From Sindora glabra (lineage: Eukaryota; Streptophyta; Magnoliopsida; Fabales; Fabaceae): a stretch of DNA of 64,000 nucleotides. Below the pieces are notes generated by a model. The model was not told the origin of the DNA and did no database searches. It saw only the letters and a list, made by a program, of their open reading frames with translations. Location: contig CM035230.1 of the NCBI GenBank assembly GCA_020226215.1, positions 19,635,883-19,699,882 of the forward strand, in the 5' to 3' direction. Position 1 is the first letter of the stretch. Each line of letters starts with the position of its first letter. The translations under genes and the position numbers were made by a program. Of this stretch, positions 58,942 to 64,000 are shown in pieces.

Positions 58942-59727
58942 ATTCTTAATATAATTCCATGTTAATGACATGATTCCATAATTCAAGCTTTCTGAAAAAT
59001 GCGATGGGAGCGCCAGTCTCAACCACAGCATTGTTGATTGCTTGTAAATTGCCTTGATCAGTCTTCTGAAGATGCCAATTGAGGAGTTGATCTGCACAAA
59101 TGAGCAAACGTCAAATGTATGCGGGGGAAGAGTGGTCGGTCGTGTACATTTTGACACTTAAGTTGGTAATAGTATGAAAGTAATTTGGAGAAAAAAAGCT
59201 CATATCTTGACCTAAAAAGCTCATCTCTTGACCTTTTTATAGGCTATATGTAGGGTCTTGAGGCCAATGAGGAATGTATACCTAACCTGGCAGTTTAAAG
59301 GAATCTTGGTGCTTTGCTCATTGCTTGAAAATGTAATCAAACAACTTATTTGGTATAACCCCAAGCATGACTTGTGCACCTGGAAGGGTATTCTTATCAT
59401 TTGGTATTTTATTTTGGCGTTTGGGCCGCTTTAGTGGATTATAGGCCTAATGTGGTGCTAAGCTGATCGTGAGTGCTATGACCAGCTGCATGGTATCTTC
59501 GGTCTTGGACAATATTATGGGGTGTTCGGCCTAGAATTCATGGGCCATTTGTCAATGTGGGCCAGTCAACCCAAGTCAGGTCATACATCTGATTTGTTGG
59601 TCATCTGTCTTGTCACTAGGCCTGATTGGGGGATTGATGTTGGGTCATTAGGCCCAAAAGGGTACTGTCGATTGTGATCATATCCTTTCTTCATTGGTCA
59701 CTATGACTTTAGGCTTCTCTCATGCGA
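58942..59727. other. Unassigned stretch of higher G+C
   Basis: About 59,000-59,720 is visibly richer in G+C than its surroundings (phrases such as TTTGGGCCGCTTTAGTGG and GGGCCAGTCAACCCAAGTC). It contains repeated GGCC and GGGTC words but no readable protein. It could be part of an LTR or another non-coding repeat, but I found no borders. Confidence 0.35.
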
Positions 59728-60030
59728 CACTACAACAAATGTAAACTAGACAGACGATTCAGATGACAAAATTTTGATAATCTGTATAGGATCCTAAAAA
59801 TGGTTTTTCAGCAAAAAAAATGGCAAAAATCTATATAGATAACAATGTTACCTACATAGACTTTTTTCAATTTTTTTAAAAAATTAAAAATTATATACAG
59901 ATAACAAATCATCTAAAAATTTTTTCAAAATTTTTTTTAAAATACAAAATCATATATAGACAATATTTTGTCATCGATATTTTTGAAAAAAAATTAAAAC
60001 CTACACAAACAACACCGTATCGTTTGTATA
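59728..60030. mobile_element. CACTA-type left end with subterminal repeats
   Basis: It begins CACTACAACAAATGTAAACT at 59,728 and contains repeats of the type ATATAGACAA/ATACAGATAACAA and TTTGTATAGG. The beginning aligns with the inverse of the 17.1-kb CACTA end (TTACAAGAAACATGACCTAG), and the repeats match those at 16.5-16.85 kb, so both belong to one family. No partner end was found to the right. Confidence 0.5.
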
Positions 60031-63000
60031 GGGTAGAAAATGTTGACTTCTTCTCTGCTATAATATGACTCGTTTTGAAGTTTTTCTTTTTGAAATAATA
60101 GTAAAAGTGATTTTGTTTTGATTGTTTTATTATTTTACCTAGAATAAAAATAACCTTTTATACTATATATCATGTATAAAAAGTTTATAATATTTTAAAC
60201 TCTATATTTAAATATTTATATTATACAATTTATATAAACATTTTCTTCTATTAAATTCTCTTTCACATCCCTGAGAAAAATTTATTATTATTTATTTTAA
60301 CTTACTTGATTGTACAAAACTTAATCATTTAAAAGTAACTTTATAATCAAAATTCTTTCCAAATTAAAAATTAGAAATAATAATGTTAACCTTCAAAAGC
60401 AATGATTAGGTAATATCAAATATAAAATAATAATTTACATTCATTTTTAAATTAATTATTTATGATCAACTATATTTAAGATTATTTCTCATATAAAACC
60501 ATTTTAAAAAATATTTCATCCTTTTTAATCATCTTAAAATGCAACCAAATAAAGTAAACTAAAAGATGAAATCTTTTTTAAAATTAATTTGCATAAAAAT
60601 AATTTTGAATTTAATTGATAACAATTATTATTTTGTATAAGCGCAATAGAAAATTGATGTAAATTAATATTTGATCGTCAAATTTATTATTATTTTCAAT
60701 TTTTAATTTTGAATTAATTTGGTTATAAAGTTAATTTTGAAATGTTAAATTTATATAAGCATACTAGAAAAGAAATAATGGCACAAATCTTTTTTACTAT
60801 TGAGGATTTGAACGAAGGGACAGTGAATAAATTTTCTCCACAATGTGTAGACATTTTAAAACATCACAAAATTTTTAGATATGAGATATAATATATAAAG
60901 TTATATGTATTTTTAGCCAAAATGATAAGAGAGTCCATTAAAAGAAAAAGGAAAAAAAATGTAAAATACACCTTTAACCTTAGTTAGATTTTATCATCTT
61001 CAACTTTGAAATTTTAAAAATTATCCTATCAAAACTTTATAAAATTTGTAGATAATGCAAATTATTCACTTAAATAATTATTTTATTAAATCATGTTATT
61101 TTTTATGAAATTTTTAAGTAAGAATTATAATATTATAAAAAATTTATTTTATTTTATTATTTTTTTAATTTCAAACATAATTTTACACCTTGTATATGAG
61201 TATTTAATTAAAATTCTTTAGATATAATATAACTTTTATTAATTATATAGCATAAATCTTTTATGTGAAAAAATAACAAAAAAATTAACAAACTATAATG
61301 TTGTCACTATGATTCTTAATTAAAAAAAGTACATTATTTGATAAAATAATTAATTAAGTGAACGTTAGGTGGCATTTTTAAGTTTTATAAAATTTAAGAG
61401 GATGATTTTTAAGTTTTCAAAATTCTAAGGAATAATATCCAACTACTTTAAAGTTAGAAGGAATAATTCTCATGTTTTTCCAAAAACACTTTTACTATTA
61501 TCTCTAAAAAAACTCATGTAAATAATAAATAATTATTAACAATACTTAATTTTGCCAATTGGTTTTATTCTTCAGCTGATACTATCGTCGGAATCAAGGA
61601 ATATAGCCAAAAATTGTATACAAAAATCCTCCTAACTGTAGCTTTTAATTTTAAAAACATTTAACTCTTTTAGTTGTTATTGTAATTTAACTACATTTAT
61701 ACATTTATGAAATTGATTAAATTTGGCAATAATTTTTTGTAAAATTTATTTTATTTGGGATAGCTATGTTTTAAAGGAAAATATCACGCTGATATTAATA
61801 ATATATTTTATTTTATACGATATTGTCAAAATTTAACTTTTAATTAAGTTTCAAGTATTGTGTAATATATTTACAAGTGAAATGATTTTTGTATAACATT
61901 TTCTAAACAATGCAATCTTTTTGTAAAAAAAAAAATATTAATTTTATGAAGATAAAATAAATTTACTTTTAACAAAAATAATTCCAAACAAGGGGAAAAT
62001 CTATCAATTAGAGAGATTTCAATGCAATTTTCTGTTGATCTACAAGAAATATTAATAAACCCTCAATATAAAAATATATGTTAAATTATATGCAAGGCCT
62101 TGTAGTTTCAGTTAATTTCTAATTATGTTTTTATACTTATAAATTTTTGAATTGAATCCTCATTTTTTTAATTAGATACTTCATATCATTTATTTATTTG
62201 ATTTTATCAATAACTAGCTTATAAATGTGGACAAATTTCTTTTAATATTGCTTAATAATTTGATGTAGAGTTTGTATACAATTTTTAATTTTATTTTAGT
62301 GATAAATAATATAGAATAAGTTAAAATACCATGTGAGACATTATTTTATTTTTAGATGGAAAGAATGGGTCACATGTTTTTCACCTGATACTATCATTCA
62401 TTTGATAGATTATTATTTATGTAAACCCATTATTAACCAAATTTATTTGAAATATAATAAGAAGTATTATAATTAGAAATTAAAAAGAAATACAAGATTC
62501 TAAATTATGAAGATTTAATTAAAATCTAGGCGAATCTATAGAGAATAAGAGGATAATTTAACTTGAAATATTTATTGAATATCGAAGGAAAAATAGTAAG
62601 AAAGCTAAAATTAGTCAATATCATGCGACTGAACAAATAAAATGGGCAAAAATGTGAATAAAGTAAGGAATTTAAACTTTTAACAAATATAGATTCTTGA
62701 GTATATTTTTCTTGCAAACCTATTAGCAAGGGACTTAAATCACAAAAAAAAATTCTAAAAACAAAATCTTTTTTTAGTAGATTGGGAGCATGCACCTATA
62801 AAAATCATAAAGTAAATATGAAATAAGAATAGAAATTTAAAGAATAACAACAATAATTCTATTCAAAAGTAATGTTTTTGTATCGAAGAAAGTTTATTAT
62901 TAGTTAAGCTTTTTTGCGTACTTGTATCCCTTTACAGCATTCAACATTTATATCTTTTTATATTATTTACTTTTCTTTGATTATTTTGTATATTGAATTT

Positions 63001-64000
63001 ATTAATAGAGAATTATACAATTTGATTGCATAATTCAATAATTATTATAACAAATACACAACTTCCATTTAGTACTTAATAATAATACATATATGTTGAT
63101 GTAAATTTAAACAATAAAGATAAATCATATTTTATTTTTAAAAATTAAAAATTATGTTTAAAAATAATTTCCAAACAGACCCCAAATTTCTCTCATATAG
63201 GATCCCGCAAGCAATGAGATTGTGTGAAAATGAGTTGTCCGCGCACACTGGGAGTAAGAAAATTGTGCAATTCGATTTGGGGAACAGAAGGCTACAAATT
63301 TGGCGGTCGTAATCTTTTGCACGATAATTGAGATGAAAATAATTTAGATTGCAATAGGAGAGGCCTTGGTGAAGACGTACTAGTCCTCTTCCTCGTCACT
63401 TGGCCATCGGCTGCCACTAAGAGAGCAAAAAGCCAAGACAAAGAGGACCTTACCAAATCTCATTACTTTTTCAAACTTTAGTGGTGGTTTCGTGTATTGT
63501 CATACAAATCATGTTTCTCGTGACTTTTTCTCTGTCCACCCGTATGCCTTTTTTTTTTTTTCCTCTTTCTTTTTCTTAATTAAAATGATAGGAAAGAGAA
63601 GTTCTTTTAATATTATTGTATAAAGCGCTACTATGATGTTGAAATTGCTAATTAAAATTCATTTAAAAATTATTATCAAACTCTATCTCTTCGAGAGGTT
63701 TTGTTGCCTGCATATGCTTTGCCTTCCCTTGATGCTGCCGCTGTTTCTGTTGTATTGTAAAATCTCTTTGTGGTGCCTGTGACAAACTCACATGCGCACT
63801 CACTAAGCCACTCTAACTGGAAAAGGGGCTTTTGAGAGTTGAACATATTTTAGAGTTATCTATGCCTCCACCCCTTTTGAAGTACTTCTACCATTGTGAA
63901 ATATAATGATCACTACTACAGATTACTCTTTTAATGTTGTATAATTGATGTAATTGTTATAAGAAACTATCATATTTTATTTTTAACTAAAAATTAATAT
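60031..64000. other. AT-rich gene-free region
   Basis: No gene could be supported in these 4 kb. Open frames such as the one at 62,526-62,795 (-) are short and without recognised motifs. From about 63,200 the base composition becomes more balanced (GCGCACACTGGGAG, CCTCTTCCTCGTCACTTGGCC), which may mark the flank of a gene beyond the window. Confidence 0.4.

Overview
The window looks like eudicot plant nuclear DNA. It is about 70% or more A+T, rich in transposons and poor in genes. The signs are plant-type GT-AG introns, a Cf-type LRR receptor-like protein, a plant mobile domain (PMD) gene, Ty1/copia, LINE, CACTA and MULE elements, Tourist-like MITEs and an endogenous caulimovirid. No species can be named from the sequence. 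I found no gene whose reading frame is clearly intact; every recognisable coding region is broken. This reads as a repeat-dominated stretch beside a decaying resistance-type receptor locus.

Layout. 0.1-0.6 kb: an FKBP62-like TPR exon fragment (+) beside a receptor-kinase fragment (-). 1.4-4.0 kb: possible exons of an unrecognised minus-strand gene. 4.9-5.2 kb: a CACTA-type right end. 6.3-11.4 kb: a dead LINE (endonuclease, RT, RNase H) cut by two LTRs of one family in opposite orientation; the first is a solo LTR with a perfect 5-bp target duplication. 11.5-12.2 kb: a possible small CACTA-like element. 12.8-17.1 kb: a dead CACTA element with TNP2-like and Transposase_24-like remains.

17,149-23,960 is the most striking unit. 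It is a Mutator-like element with matching 81-bp terminal inverted repeats and a near-perfect 9-bp target duplication. It carries arrays of GGCGCC palindromes inside its ends and a broken gene joining a MULE-type N-terminal domain to a plant mobile domain. I see no transposase core. A third 81-bp end copy lies inside it. Its target duplication starts on the decayed terminal bases of the CACTA element to its left.

24-29 kb holds two abutting MITEs and a TATA-led short transcript candidate. 29,016-32,828 is a non-autonomous CACTA element bordering a dead copia element (to about 36.3 kb). 37.4-40.0 kb (-) is an endogenous caulimovirid in which the RNase H end of one genome is followed by an intergenic region and the movement-protein end of the next. 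40.9-43.9 kb repeats sequence found upstream of the receptor gene and contains another Tourist-like MITE. 44.6-49.6 kb is a second copia element with recognisable LTRs. 51,736-54,858 is a nearly full-length LRR receptor-like protein pseudogene with its promoter. From 55 to 64 kb there are microsatellites, MITEs and an isolated CACTA end, with no gene I can support.

The parts do not form a working pathway. The relationships are insertional: LTRs in a LINE, a MULE at a CACTA end, a CACTA against copia gag, MITEs in receptor-gene flanks.
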